A DNA stretch of 64,000 nucleotides from Nitrospira sp. ND1 (GTDB lineage Bacteria; Nitrospirota; Nitrospiria; Nitrospirales; Nitrospiraceae): positions 1,387,089-1,451,088 of the forward strand of contig NZ_FWEX01000006.1 in NCBI RefSeq assembly GCF_900170025.1. The letters are read 5' to 3'. Shown in pieces: positions 8,421 to 17,950 of the stretch. A program made the translations under genes and the position numbers. Each line of letters starts with the position of its first letter. Position 1 is the stretch's first letter. The notes beneath the pieces were generated by a model. That model saw only the letters and a list, made by a program, of their open reading frames with translations, made no database searches and had not been told where the DNA came from.

Positions 8421-11400
8421 ATGACAGCCATTACACCCGGCCATTCGATCCTCGTCGTGGACGACGATCCAGACATCGCCCTCGGGCTACAAGACTTACT
8501 CGACCACGACGGCTATCAGGTAAACGTCGCCGGCACCTGTGCAGAAGCGCTCACGCAAGCGCATGAGCATCAGTACAATGCCGTCTTGCTGGATTTGGGC
8601 TTGCCGGACGGAGACGGCTCCTCGGTCCTGCGAACATTGCAAGAACAACAACCGCAGCTTCCGGTCATCATCCTCACGGCCTACACAAGCGCCGACCGTA
8701 CCGTCGGTTCACTCACACAAGGCGCATTCGCCTACCTCACCAAACCCTATAACCGGGACGAATTGCGGGCCGTCCTGCGCCGGGCGATCGGCATCCAGGC
8801 GCTCGCCGCCAAAGCCGAGCACGCCGAACATGCGCTGAGCGAAAGCGAAGCACGATTTCGATCTCTGGTCGAGGCCGCCACCGACTCCATCGTGCTGGCG
8901 GACCACAACGGTCATATTCTCTCCTGGAATCAAGCCTCCTCCCGCTTGTTCGGGTATACCGATGACGAAGTCCGAGGGAAACCCCTGACCATGTTGATGC
9001 CGCAACGGTATCGCGTCGCTCACGAGCGAGGGCTCGCCCGCGTGAAGGACACCGGTCAGTCCCGCCTTATCGGTCGTCTGGTCGAGCTGGAGGGCCTGCG
9101 CAAGGACGGCAGCGAGTTCTCGATCGAGCTGTCGTTGGCCATGTGGAAAACCGATGTCGCCGTCTTTTTCAGCGGCATCATTCGCGACATTACTCAACGG
9201 CGCAAGGCAGAAGAGATTCTCGACCGCCTTCGCCATCTGCACGAAGTCATCCTCACGCAAGCAGGGGAAGGCATCTACGGACTGGATCGCGACGGCCTGA
9301 CCACCTTCGTGAATCAGACCGCCGCTCAAGTGCTCGGATATGACCCATCCGAACTTATCGACCAATCGATGCACACACGGCTCCACCATTCCCGGCCGGA
9401 CGGCAGCGCCTATCCGGCCGATCACTGCCCGATCTATGCGGCCCTTCACGACGGCGTAGTCCACCGTGTGCCGCGCGATGTCTTCTGGAGAAAGGACGGC
9501 ACCAGTATACCGGTGGAATATGTGAGCACCCCGATCATTGAGAAGGGCACGGTGGCAGGGGCCGTGGTCGTCTTCCGCGACATCACTGAGCGACTGGAAG
9601 CCGAACTTGCCGTCGAAGAAAGCCAGGAGCGATTCCTCCAGCTGGCGGAGCACATCCGGGAAGTGTTCTGGATCACCGATCCGGCCAAGACCAGAGTGCT
9701 CTATATCAGTCCCGGGTACGAAGAAGTCTGGGGGCGTTCCTGCGAAAGCCTCTACGCGATGCCGGACTCGTGGATGGACGCCATCCATTCAGACGACCGG
9801 CTACGGGTCCGGGACGCGGCCATGAGCCGGCAAATTTCGGGAGCGTACAGTGAGGAATATCGCATCCTCCGCCCCGATGGATCGGTGCGATGGATCTGGG
9901 ATCGCGCATTCCCGATTCGTGACGCGTCGGGGACGGTCTATCGCATCGCAGGCTTCGCGGAGGACGTGACGGAGCGCAAACGGGTTGAAGCGGCGCTGAT
10001 CGAAAGCGAACGTCGGTATCGGGTCCTGTTCGACGACAATCCGTCCATGTATTTCATGGTGGACGCCGCAGGCATCGTCCTGTCGGTCAACCGCTTCGGC
10101 GCCGATCGTCTCGGATATGACGTCCCCGAACTACTCGGATCGTCCGTGTTGAACATTTTCCACCCCGACGATCAGGACGACGTACGCCGGAACCTTGCCG
10201 CCTGCCTTTCCGAAATGGGCCGGCCCAGAGGTTGGGAGTTTCGCAAGGTTCGGAAGGATGGCAGCGTCATCTGGGTGCGAGAAACCGCCCAGGCTGTGCT
10301 GAACGACCAACAGGCTCCGGTTGTGCTGATCGTGTGCGAAGACATCACCGCCATGAAAGAGGCGGAACTCGCCCTCCACGACAGCGAAGAATTTAAGAAT
10401 CAAATCTTACGTAGCAGCGCCGACTGCATCAAAGTGTTGGACCTGGAAGGCCGGCTCCAATACATGAACGACGCCGGGCAGACGATTTTACATATCAGGG
10501 ATCTCAATGCCTACCTCAATAGACCTTGGGTGGATCTTTGGGAGGGGGATGATCGGAATGCCGCCCTGGCTGCATTGGAAGCGGCCAAGGCCGGCGAGGT
10601 CGGAAAGTTCGTCGGCTTCTGCCCCACCACCGACGGAATCGCAAAGTGGTGGGATGTACAGGTCACCCCCATGCTCGACACGCGGGGCTATACCCGACGC
10701 CTCCTGGCTATTTCCCGTGATATCACCGACTACAGACAGGTTCAGGAATCGCTGCGCGCCAGCGAAGAGCGACTCGAATCGGTCATCCGCGGATCGAACG
10801 ATGGATTCTGGGACGGCCATGTGCTTCCCGACCAGCCCTGGTACTCGCCGATGACGCCGGTCTGGTGGTCGCCGCGCGTGCGTGAGATGCTGGGATACAA
10901 CGAGCAAGAATTTCCCGATATCCTCGACAGTTGGGCCTCCCGACTGCACCCGGATGATCGCGAAATCGTATTCGATCGGCTCACGGACTGCCTCAAAAAT
11001 GGCAGCTCTCATTACGACGTCGACTACCGGTTGCTGACCAAGCAGGGTGACTACTGCTGGTTTCACGCGCGGGCCGAAGTGTTGGATCGGGATGCGCACG
11101 GGTATGCGCTCCGCATGGCCGGCTCGCTGCAATGCATCACGGAGCGCAAGCAGGCAGAAGCGCACCTACGCCTCAGCGAAGAACGGTTGCGCAGGGCCCT
11201 GACCGAATCGGAAGTCGGCATCTGGGATTGGGATCTGCAGTCCGACCGTCTCTACTGGTCACCTGACGTCGAGGTCTTGTTCGGTCTGACCCCCGGGTCT
11301 TTTCCCGGCACCTATGCCGCTTATATCGGCCTGATTTATGCGCTGGATCGCGGGTCGGTCCTGATGCAGATCGAACACAGTTTGCACGACCAGGCCACTC

Positions 11401-11543
11401 TCAACATCCGGCATCGCGTCGTGTGGACCGATCACAGCATCCATTGGCTGGCCTGGACCGGCCGTATTCATCGCAACGCCGACGGGGTCGCCACACGCGT
11501 CCTCGGTATCGTTCACGCGATAAAGGGTCACTCGGACACGTAG
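8421..11543 (+). CDS. Receiver protein with seven PAS domains and no output domain
   Basis: 1040 residues. Residues 9-125 form a receiver domain with acidic residues D14-D16, phospho-acceptor D58, T86 and K108. Seven PAS/PAC units follow, at about 145-265, 270-395, 400-520, 525-650, 655-775, 780-915 and 920-1035. Most close with the PAC signature (GIIRDITQRR, VVFRDITERL, GFAEDVTERK, CEDITAMKEA, ISRDITDYRQ, LQCITERKQA). The protein stops right after the seventh PAS (GIVHAIKGHSDT). There is no HisKA, HATPase, GGDEF, EAL or helix-turn-helix domain. The stop at 11543 is followed by a new signal-peptide gene, so this is not a simple frameshift into a kinase. It probably works by protein contact with the neighbouring kinases, as a sensing or phosphate-sink adaptor. 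Confidence 0.85.
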   Translation: MTAITPGHSILVVDDDPDIALGLQDLLDHDGYQVNVAGTCAEALTQAHEHQYNAVLLDLGLPDGDGSSVLRTLQEQQPQLPVIILTAYTSADRTVGSLTQGAFAYLTKPYNRDELRAVLRRAIGIQALAAKAEHAEHALSESEARFRSLVEAATDSIVLADHNGHILSWNQASSRLFGYTDDEVRGKPLTMLMPQRYRVAHERGLARVKDTGQSRLIGRLVELEGLRKDGSEFSIELSLAMWKTDVAVFFSGIIRDITQRRKAEEILDRLRHLHEVILTQAGEGIYGLDRDGLTTFVNQTAAQVLGYDPSELIDQSMHTRLHHSRPDGSAYPADHCPIYAALHDGVVHRVPRDVFWRKDGTSIPVEYVSTPIIEKGTVAGAVVVFRDITERLEAELAVEESQERFLQLAEHIREVFWITDPAKTRVLYISPGYEEVWGRSCESLYAMPDSWMDAIHSDDRLRVRDAAMSRQISGAYSEEYRILRPDGSVRWIWDRAFPIRDASGTVYRIAGFAEDVTERKRVEAALIESERRYRVLFDDNPSMYFMVDAAGIVLSVNRFGADRLGYDVPELLGSSVLNIFHPDDQDDVRRNLAACLSEMGRPRGWEFRKVRKDGSVIWVRETAQAVLNDQQAPVVLIVCEDITAMKEAELALHDSEEFKNQILRSSADCIKVLDLEGRLQYMNDAGQTILHIRDLNAYLNRPWVDLWEGDDRNAALAALEAAKAGEVGKFVGFCPTTDGIAKWWDVQVTPMLDTRGYTRRLLAISRDITDYRQVQESLRASEERLESVIRGSNDGFWDGHVLPDQPWYSPMTPVWWSPRVREMLGYNEQEFPDILDSWASRLHPDDREIVFDRLTDCLKNGSSHYDVDYRLLTKQGDYCWFHARAEVLDRDAHGYALRMAGSLQCITERKQAEAHLRLSEERLRRALTESEVGIWDWDLQSDRLYWSPDVEVLFGLTPGSFPGTYAAYIGLIYALDRGSVLMQIEHSLHDQATLNIRHRVVWTDHSIHWLAWTGRIHRNADGVATRVLGIVHAIKGHSDT

Positions 11544-11591
11544 ACAGGGGGCATTCGGCAATCGCTCACGGGGCCGGCTGGATCGACGAGG

Positions 11592-12569
11592 ATGCAGACT
11601 GTGACGTTCCCATTCGTACAATCACCCTCCACCACGGGCTCCGCCGATCGGTTTCGACGGAGCCTGAGTTGCACCGTCATCGCCCTCGTCTGTCTACTCT
11701 TCAGTCCAGGGCTGGCCTCGGCCACGGACGTCGTCATTCTCAAGTCGTCGGACATCGCCGCCTATAACCAAGCCATCAGCGGCTTCAAAGCCGCCCTTCC
11801 AAACGACGTCGTGCTCGCCGAATATGATTTACAAGGTGATTTGGAGAAAGGACGGAAACTGGCCCGCAAGATCCGTGCAGCCGACCCGGCGCTGGTGTTC
11901 GCCGTCGGCTTGAAGGCGGCGAAGGCAGCACAACTCGAGATCGTCGACATTCCAGTGGTCTATGCCATGGTGCTGGATCCGGCCAAGTACGGGCTTAACG
12001 CCCCGAACATGACGGGCGTGCTCATGGAAATTCCAATGGAGCGGCAGCTCATCATGATTAAATCCCTGCTGCCTCGTCTCAAACACGTCGGGACCTTGTA
12101 CGATCCATCCAAAACCGCGACGCTGATCGAAGACGCGCGGCGATTGCTCAAATCCAACGGGACGGAACTTGTCCCGATCCCGCTCAACAACGAGCGGGAT
12201 GTGCCGGGCGCTCTGCGCACCTTGCTGCCGTCGATCGACGCATTGTGGCTCGTCCCGGATTCCACCGTACTGACCGATGAATCACTACGCTTTATCTTGA
12301 ATACCGCATTGGAGGAACGCGTGCCGGTGGTCGGATTTTCCCGCGAGTTCGCCCGAAGCGGGGCCCTGCTGTGCCTGTCGGTCAACTATGGCGATATCGG
12401 ACGACAAGCGGGGCAACTCACCCGCAAGATCCTGGACGGTCACCTCTCACTCCCCGCAAAACCTTTACACCCGGACCGTATCGAAATGAGTCTGAATCGT
12501 AAAACCGCCAAGTTCCTCGACATCGAGATCCCCAGAGACCTCGAGGAAAAGGCCGACGAGCTCTATTGA
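11592..12569 (+). CDS. Periplasmic ABC-type substrate-binding protein (ABC_sub_bind/DUF534 family)
   Basis: 325 residues with a signal peptide (TVIALVCLLFSPGLASA, cleavage near ATD). The mature part has the two-lobed layout of the PF04392 family: VVILKSSDIAAYNQAISGF at the start, LVFAVGLKAAK, VVYAMVLDP, TGVLMEIPM, HVGTLYDPSKT and LWLVPDSTVL. No lipobox is present, so it should be free in the periplasm. Neither an ABC permease nor an ATPase gene lies in the window near it. Its stop overlaps the start of the next gene, a membrane-bound histidine kinase with a periplasmic domain, which suggests it acts as the ligand-binding subunit of a sensor rather than in uptake. Confidence 0.85.
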   Translation: MQTVTFPFVQSPSTTGSADRFRRSLSCTVIALVCLLFSPGLASATDVVILKSSDIAAYNQAISGFKAALPNDVVLAEYDLQGDLEKGRKLARKIRAADPALVFAVGLKAAKAAQLEIVDIPVVYAMVLDPAKYGLNAPNMTGVLMEIPMERQLIMIKSLLPRLKHVGTLYDPSKTATLIEDARRLLKSNGTELVPIPLNNERDVPGALRTLLPSIDALWLVPDSTVLTDESLRFILNTALEERVPVVGFSREFARSGALLCLSVNYGDIGRQAGQLTRKILDGHLSLPAKPLHPDRIEMSLNRKTAKFLDIEIPRDLEEKADELY

Positions 12570-14884
12570 TGAAAGGACCCACCGTGAAAGGCCCCGCGCA
12601 CTACCTCACCTCACCCTCGTTGTACCCGAGCGGCCCGGGACGATTTATCAGTCTCAGGACGAAGTTCGTCGTATTTTTCAGCTTGATCATTATTCTGACC
12701 TGCTCGGGAATGAGTTGGTACTTCATTCACAGTAAACGCATCGCCATGACCGAACGAGTGCAAGATCTCGGAACTATTCTGGTCAAGAATCTCGCCCACA
12801 ACGTACGATACGGCATCATCATCCAGGAACGAGTCATCCTGGAGCAGTTCATCGACGGTGTCATGGGAGTCGACGAGGTGGTCTATGCGCTGATCACCGG
12901 CGCAGACGGCCAGATCCTCGCCGCAAAGAGCAAAGGCAAACTCGACAGCCCGCTCGGGACCGTCCGATCGGCAGAACGACCTTTTTATCCGCGTCCTGAC
13001 ATTGCGGACGCGGTGATCAAGCATTCAGGCACGGAGCCGACCATCACGCGCCTCAGGCTCAGCGGTGCGAACACAATCCCTCTGCGGGAGAAGGACTCGA
13101 CCCTTCCAATTTCGACATCGGGCATTCACGAAGAGACGTTCTACGATTTTGCCATCCCGGTGATGAAGCGCTCGGAATCCCGCCTGGAAGCGCTGGCGCT
13201 CCAGGAGGAAGAAACACGCAAAGCGGCGAACGCACCGACCACCCCTCAGGTCTTCGGCGTCGTCCAAATCGGCTTGACCGAGGTGCCGATGCAACGAGAA
13301 CTGGCGAAAGTTCTGCGAAACTTTCTCCTGCTCACCCTCGGCATCATCACGGCCGGCATTCTCTGCACGAATCTGCTGGCCCGCCGGATCATCACTCCCT
13401 TGCGCCATCTCGCCGCAGGCGCACGCAAAGTCAGCGAGGGCGATCTTTCCACCTTTGTCGTTCCGACGACCCAGGACGAAGTCGGCCAACTGACGGCGCT
13501 GTTCAATTTGATGACCAAATCTCTTCAAGAACGCAATCAGGCCATCTCCGCCAACCTTGAAACCATCCGGCGACATGTCACGCAACTGACCACCTTGAAT
13601 CAGTCCAGCACAGCCATCACCTCCACGCTCGACCTTGACCGGCTCCTCTCAATTGTATTGCAGCTGCTCAGTGAAAATTTGGGATTCGCCCGGATGGTCC
13701 TGTTTTTATGGGATAGCGAGCGAGGCATCGCGACGGTGGGGCAAATGCTGGGCATGCCCCCGGAAGTGGAAGAAGCCGCTCGGCGGCTTGAGATTCCCGT
13801 GTGCGAAGACGGCGGGTTTGCCGCCGAACTTCTGATACGTGGCAAGCCCCTGTTCGTTCCGAGCATTGAGCCGGTCGCCGATCGCATCTCCCCCGCAGTG
13901 CTTCCCTGGCTTCGTCAGGTGGGAATCTCCTCCTTCGTCGCTGCGCCTCTTCGGAGTCAACAGCGGATTCTCGGCTACCTGGGCGCCGACCGAGGCACCC
14001 ATCCCTGCAGCCAGGAAGATCTCGATCTTCTGGTCACCATTGCCAGTCACGTGGCGGTTGCCGTGGACAATGCGCGCGCTTATACCGAACTGGCCACGTT
14101 GACGGACCATCTCGAACGACGCGTTCAGGAACGAACGCATGAATTGCAAGCGGTGAACGAGCGCCTGCAGGAGCACGACCAACGGCGCTCGAAATTTGTG
14201 TCGGTCGCGTCGCATGAATTACGCACGCCGATGACCTCCATCAAAGGTTTCGTCGAGAACATGCTGGACGGCCTCACCGGTCAACTCTCAGAGCGGCAAG
14301 AGCACTATCTCCAGCGGGTGAAACACAATGTGGATCGACTCACACGAATCATCAATCAACTGCTGGACTGGTCTCGCCTGGATGTCGGCCGGATCGAGAT
14401 CAAGCCCGAATCACTGCACATCGATGAGTTCGTCCGGGATGTGGTGGAGAGCTTTCAGACACTCGCCGCCGAAAAATCCATCGTCCTCGAAGTCCTGTCC
14501 TGCGAACAACCGATCACCGTGCGTGCCGACCGCGACAAGCTGGAGCAAATTCTTTGGAATCTGGTCGGCAACGCCATCAAATTCACTCCACCTTCAGGAC
14601 ATGTCTCAGTGAGCTGCAGCATCTGCGACGCGAGGTACGCCCAGATTACGGTGGCCGACACCGGCTGCGGAATTGCCCCCGACGAGTTACCCCATGTCTT
14701 TAATGAGTTCTCCAAGGTCGAATCAGCCATGCCCTCTTCACAAGGGGCGCAACTCGGGCTCTTCATCACGAAGAGTCTGGTGGCCCTGCACGGCGGACAG
14801 ATGTGTGTGGAAAGCCGGCTCGGTGTCGGAACTCAGTTCTACTTCACCTTGCCTCTCGACAACTCACCCGCATCGACGCCGTAG
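12569..14884 (+). CDS. Membrane histidine kinase with periplasmic loop, HAMP and GAF domains
   Basis: ATG 12569 overlaps the upstream stop (TGATG), implying translational coupling; TTG 12566 is a less likely start. Domain order: transmembrane helix about 33-53, a periplasmic region of roughly 195 residues, second helix about 249-271, HAMP about 272-325 (EGDLSTFVVPTTQDEVGQL), GAF about 350-500, and a coiled segment. HisKA follows with H549 in VASHELRTPM, then HATPase_c (N box LVGNAIKFTPPSG, G1 ADTGCGIAPD, G2 GAQLGLFIT). The G2 box has Gln in place of the more usual glycine pattern, though the LGL core is kept. No receiver is attached, so it needs a separate partner; the receivers at 8421 and 15124 are candidates. 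The periplasmic region could bind the coupled binding protein. Confidence 0.9.
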   Translation: MKGPTVKGPAHYLTSPSLYPSGPGRFISLRTKFVVFFSLIIILTCSGMSWYFIHSKRIAMTERVQDLGTILVKNLAHNVRYGIIIQERVILEQFIDGVMGVDEVVYALITGADGQILAAKSKGKLDSPLGTVRSAERPFYPRPDIADAVIKHSGTEPTITRLRLSGANTIPLREKDSTLPISTSGIHEETFYDFAIPVMKRSESRLEALALQEEETRKAANAPTTPQVFGVVQIGLTEVPMQRELAKVLRNFLLLTLGIITAGILCTNLLARRIITPLRHLAAGARKVSEGDLSTFVVPTTQDEVGQLTALFNLMTKSLQERNQAISANLETIRRHVTQLTTLNQSSTAITSTLDLDRLLSIVLQLLSENLGFARMVLFLWDSERGIATVGQMLGMPPEVEEAARRLEIPVCEDGGFAAELLIRGKPLFVPSIEPVADRISPAVLPWLRQVGISSFVAAPLRSQQRILGYLGADRGTHPCSQEDLDLLVTIASHVAVAVDNARAYTELATLTDHLERRVQERTHELQAVNERLQEHDQRRSKFVSVASHELRTPMTSIKGFVENMLDGLTGQLSERQEHYLQRVKHNVDRLTRIINQLLDWSRLDVGRIEIKPESLHIDEFVRDVVESFQTLAAEKSIVLEVLSCEQPITVRADRDKLEQILWNLVGNAIKFTPPSGHVSVSCSICDARYAQITVADTGCGIAPDELPHVFNEFSKVESAMPSSQGAQLGLFITKSLVALHGGQMCVESRLGVGTQFYFTLPLDNSPASTP

Positions 14885-15123
14885 CAGGCTATGTGGTAGT
14901 GCGACAGCGTCCCCTCGGCTGTATCCGATCCGATAAACCCCGCATTTATTTGAACACTCGCAGGCAGCGCCACACGGCGCACACGGCTTCCCTCTCTCGC
15001 TGTTCCTCACAGAATCAATGGGTTCCCGCTCTGTTGGCTCACGCTTCATCGGCGCACCGGCGGCATAGGTATTGCGCTCACAGCAAATCGTGAAGACTTC
15101 TCACAATCCGGAACAGTCGCACC
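14885..15123. other. Gap between kinase genes, no gene seen
   Basis: 239 bases with short open frames only and no convincing promoter, terminator or repeat. The gap suggests the next gene may have its own promoter. Confidence 0.4.
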
Positions 15124-17856
15124 ATGCGCCCTCCCATTCTCATAGTCGATGACGATCCGGATATCCGGGAATCTCTCACGGACATGTTAGGTCACGAGGG
15201 ATACCTCGTACACAGCGCCGCCTCCGGAACCGACGCCCTTCAACAAGCCAAACAGACGCGCTACGACGCAGCGCTCCTCGACATCCAATTGCCCGACCTC
15301 AACGGACTCTCGGTCTTGAAAGTGCTCATGGAATTAGATGCGAGTCTCCCCGTCATCATCCTGACCGGAAACGTCACGCCTGAAAACACGATCGGCTCTC
15401 TGGCCAAAGGGGCCTTCGCGTATCTGACCAAGCCCTATAATTCCCAAGAACTCAAAGCCATCCTTCGCCGGGCCGTCTCGGTGAAAGGGCTGGCCGTCCT
15501 GGCCGAGCATGTAGAGGAGGCGCTGCAGGCCAGCGAAGAACGCTTCCGGGCGTTGGTGGAGTCGGCGACCGACGCCATGGTGCTCGCCGACCAGAGCGGC
15601 CTCATCATCTGGTGGAACGGCGCCGCCGAGCGAATGTTCGGTCACACCAAAGAAGAGGCCCTCGGGCGCCCGCTGACCATCATGATGCCGGAACGGTTTC
15701 GCGCCGCGCACGCGGCCGGCGTCACACGTCTCGCCCAGGGTGGAACAGCCACGATCATCGGGCATACCATCGAAATGGTCGGCTTGACAAAAACCGGAGA
15801 CGAATTCCCGATTGAGCTCTCGCTGGCATCCTGGCGTGCGAGTGAAGGGATGTTTTTCAGCGGCATCATTCGCAATATTGCGCGGCGCAAACGCGCCGAA
15901 GAGTCTGTCGTCAGGTTGAGCCATCAGAACGCGCTGATTCTCGACAGCGCCGGGGAAGGCATCTTCGGACTAGACCCGCAAGGATGCGCCACCTTCGTGA
16001 ACGCAACTGCGGCGCGGATGCTCGGATGGAGCGCGGCAGAACTGATCGGCAAGCCGTTGGCACCGCTCTTTTATCGAATCGGCAACGACAATGCGCTGTA
16101 CGCCTCAGACCCTTTCTGTCTCCGCGCAGCGCTTCATGACGGCGCCATTCACCGCATCCAAAACGAGACCTTCGCCAGGAAGGACGGCTCGCTGTTTCCC
16201 GTCCAATACGTCACCAGTCCCATCCGTGAGCGAGACCGGCCGGTCAGCGCAGTCGTGGTCTTCCAGGACATCAGCGCTCGCAAACAGCAGGAGGGCCTAC
16301 AGCAGGCACAACTCTCCGTCAGCCATATCCTCGCGCAAGCCGGCACCGTCGAAGAAGCCATCCCGCAACTTCTCCACGTCGCAGGCACAATGGGTGCGTG
16401 GGATATGGCGCTCTTGTGGCAATGCGGGCCAATGGGAGACAAGCTGACTTGTCAGGGAGGCTGGATCCGTCCCTCACATCGATGGGATGAATTTCTCTCG
16501 GTCTGTCGCAACAGTGAGTTCCCGCCGGGGATGGATTTCCCTGGCATCGCCTGGGCCTCAAAACTTCCGCTCTGGATATCGGACGTCCTGGCGGATTCCC
16601 GATTCACCCGCGCACCGACCGCCTCTCGCCTGGGTATTCAGGGGGCCTGCATCGTCCCCATCCGGACCGGCAGCATCATCCACGGAGTGCTTGAGTTGTA
16701 TACCGAACAGCGGCGGGCCTCCGACAGCCACTTGATTCAGATCCTCGCCGACACGGGCATGAAGATCGGACAGTTCATCGATCGCACAGGAGCCGCGCAG
16801 GCATTGCGTGCGGCGCATCACATGACTCAGAGCCTGCTGGCCAGTCTGCCCGGCGCCATTTTCCTGTGCGGAAGCGACTGGCACGTTCAGTATGCCAATG
16901 CGTTGGCCCATCAGTATTTTGCGCCTCCCGGCGAATCGCTGATCGGCCGTCCGCTGTGCGAATGTCTTTCCCTCAGCGAGCCCGCGCTCCAACAGCTGAT
17001 GGTGGAATGGAACACGCACAGGGCAGACTCGCCTCATCGGCTCTCTGAACGTGAGTGCGAAGTCGCCGCACGGTTGTATCGCTATCGGTTTTTTCCGGTC
17101 TCGACCCCGGAATCCCCGCAGTACCAAGTGGGCATCCTGTTGTGGGATATCACCGACGACAAACAACTCCAGGATGAACTGATCCAGGCTGAAAAACTCT
17201 CCAGCCTTGGCACCATGGTGTCTGGTATGGCGCACGAAATCAACAACCCGGCCCAGGCTATCCTCAGCATGGCCGAGTTGATCCAGGATGAGGACGATCC
17301 GGACACGATAAAACAGTTTGCCGCCGATATTGTGGGCTACGCCCGTCACGTCTCCACCGTTGTGCGGGATTTCTCCGGCTATGCCCGCGCGGCCGGCAGG
17401 GATGGAGCGACGGAAATCGATGTGGCAGAACGTTTGCTCGAAGCGGTCAAGATGGTCCGGCGAGGGCCTCATTTCGGCCACGTGGAGATCGCCACACAGT
17501 TCGAAGCCCCTGTGTTTCTTCGCGCGCGAAAGGGAGAAGTCGATCAGGTGTTTGTCAACTTGATCGGCAACGCTATCCAGGCCATGGAGGGGATCGGCTG
17601 CTTGACGTTAGCGACCGGTCTGGACGGCAGATGGATCCAGGTGACCATTGCCGATACCGGTCCGGGCATCCCGGATTCCATCCGCCCGAGGATTTTCGAT
17701 CCGTTCTTCACCACCAAAACAGCTGGCAAAGGGACGGGACTCGGACTCAGCATCGTGCACAAGATCGTGACCAAATATGCCGGAACCATCACGGTGGACA
17801 GCACCGAAGGCGGAGGCACCACCTTCCGGTTACGGTTTCCGGCACTCGTTCAGTAA
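15124..17856 (+). CDS. Receiver-PAS-PAS-GAF-PAS histidine kinase
   Basis: 910 residues without transmembrane helices, so probably cytoplasmic. The N-terminal receiver (about 1-120) has D9-D11 and phospho-acceptor D53 and closes with YLTKPY. PAS units lie at about 138-260 and 265-390, a GAF-like domain at about 395-545 and a further PAS at about 560-680. HisKA has H704 in GMAHEINNP and is followed by HATPase_c (N box LIGNAIQAMEG, G1 ADTGPGIPD, F box FDPFFTTK, G2 GKGTGLGLSIV). The HEINNP form is typical of NtrB/HPK4-type kinases. The receiver and first PAS resemble those of the receiver/7-PAS protein at 8421 (LTKPYN; EERFRALVESATDAMVLAD versus a close counterpart), pointing to duplication. An N-terminal receiver on a kinase usually means its activity is controlled by another kinase. 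Confidence 0.9.
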   Translation: MRPPILIVDDDPDIRESLTDMLGHEGYLVHSAASGTDALQQAKQTRYDAALLDIQLPDLNGLSVLKVLMELDASLPVIILTGNVTPENTIGSLAKGAFAYLTKPYNSQELKAILRRAVSVKGLAVLAEHVEEALQASEERFRALVESATDAMVLADQSGLIIWWNGAAERMFGHTKEEALGRPLTIMMPERFRAAHAAGVTRLAQGGTATIIGHTIEMVGLTKTGDEFPIELSLASWRASEGMFFSGIIRNIARRKRAEESVVRLSHQNALILDSAGEGIFGLDPQGCATFVNATAARMLGWSAAELIGKPLAPLFYRIGNDNALYASDPFCLRAALHDGAIHRIQNETFARKDGSLFPVQYVTSPIRERDRPVSAVVVFQDISARKQQEGLQQAQLSVSHILAQAGTVEEAIPQLLHVAGTMGAWDMALLWQCGPMGDKLTCQGGWIRPSHRWDEFLSVCRNSEFPPGMDFPGIAWASKLPLWISDVLADSRFTRAPTASRLGIQGACIVPIRTGSIIHGVLELYTEQRRASDSHLIQILADTGMKIGQFIDRTGAAQALRAAHHMTQSLLASLPGAIFLCGSDWHVQYANALAHQYFAPPGESLIGRPLCECLSLSEPALQQLMVEWNTHRADSPHRLSERECEVAARLYRYRFFPVSTPESPQYQVGILLWDITDDKQLQDELIQAEKLSSLGTMVSGMAHEINNPAQAILSMAELIQDEDDPDTIKQFAADIVGYARHVSTVVRDFSGYARAAGRDGATEIDVAERLLEAVKMVRRGPHFGHVEIATQFEAPVFLRARKGEVDQVFVNLIGNAIQAMEGIGCLTLATGLDGRWIQVTIADTGPGIPDSIRPRIFDPFFTTKTAGKGTGLGLSIVHKIVTKYAGTITVDSTEGGGTTFRLRFPALVQ

Positions 17857-17950
17857 GAGAAACCGTCACGATGAGGGTATGATTCGATTGTAGCCTGACG
17901 AGAAGAGCCTCGCGAGGAGTCAGCCGGCAAACTTGAAACCGCGACAGATA

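Noticed and set aside
8709-9788. 359-codon antisense frame inside the PAS protein
   Set aside because: The sense strand encodes clear receiver and PAS motifs in this stretch.
14885-15123. A small gene between the two kinases
   Set aside because: Short frames there lack ribosome-binding sites and protein-like composition.
16558-17481. 307-codon antisense frame inside the 15124 kinase
   Set aside because: The sense frame has a complete HisKA/HATPase core; the antisense frame has no motif.
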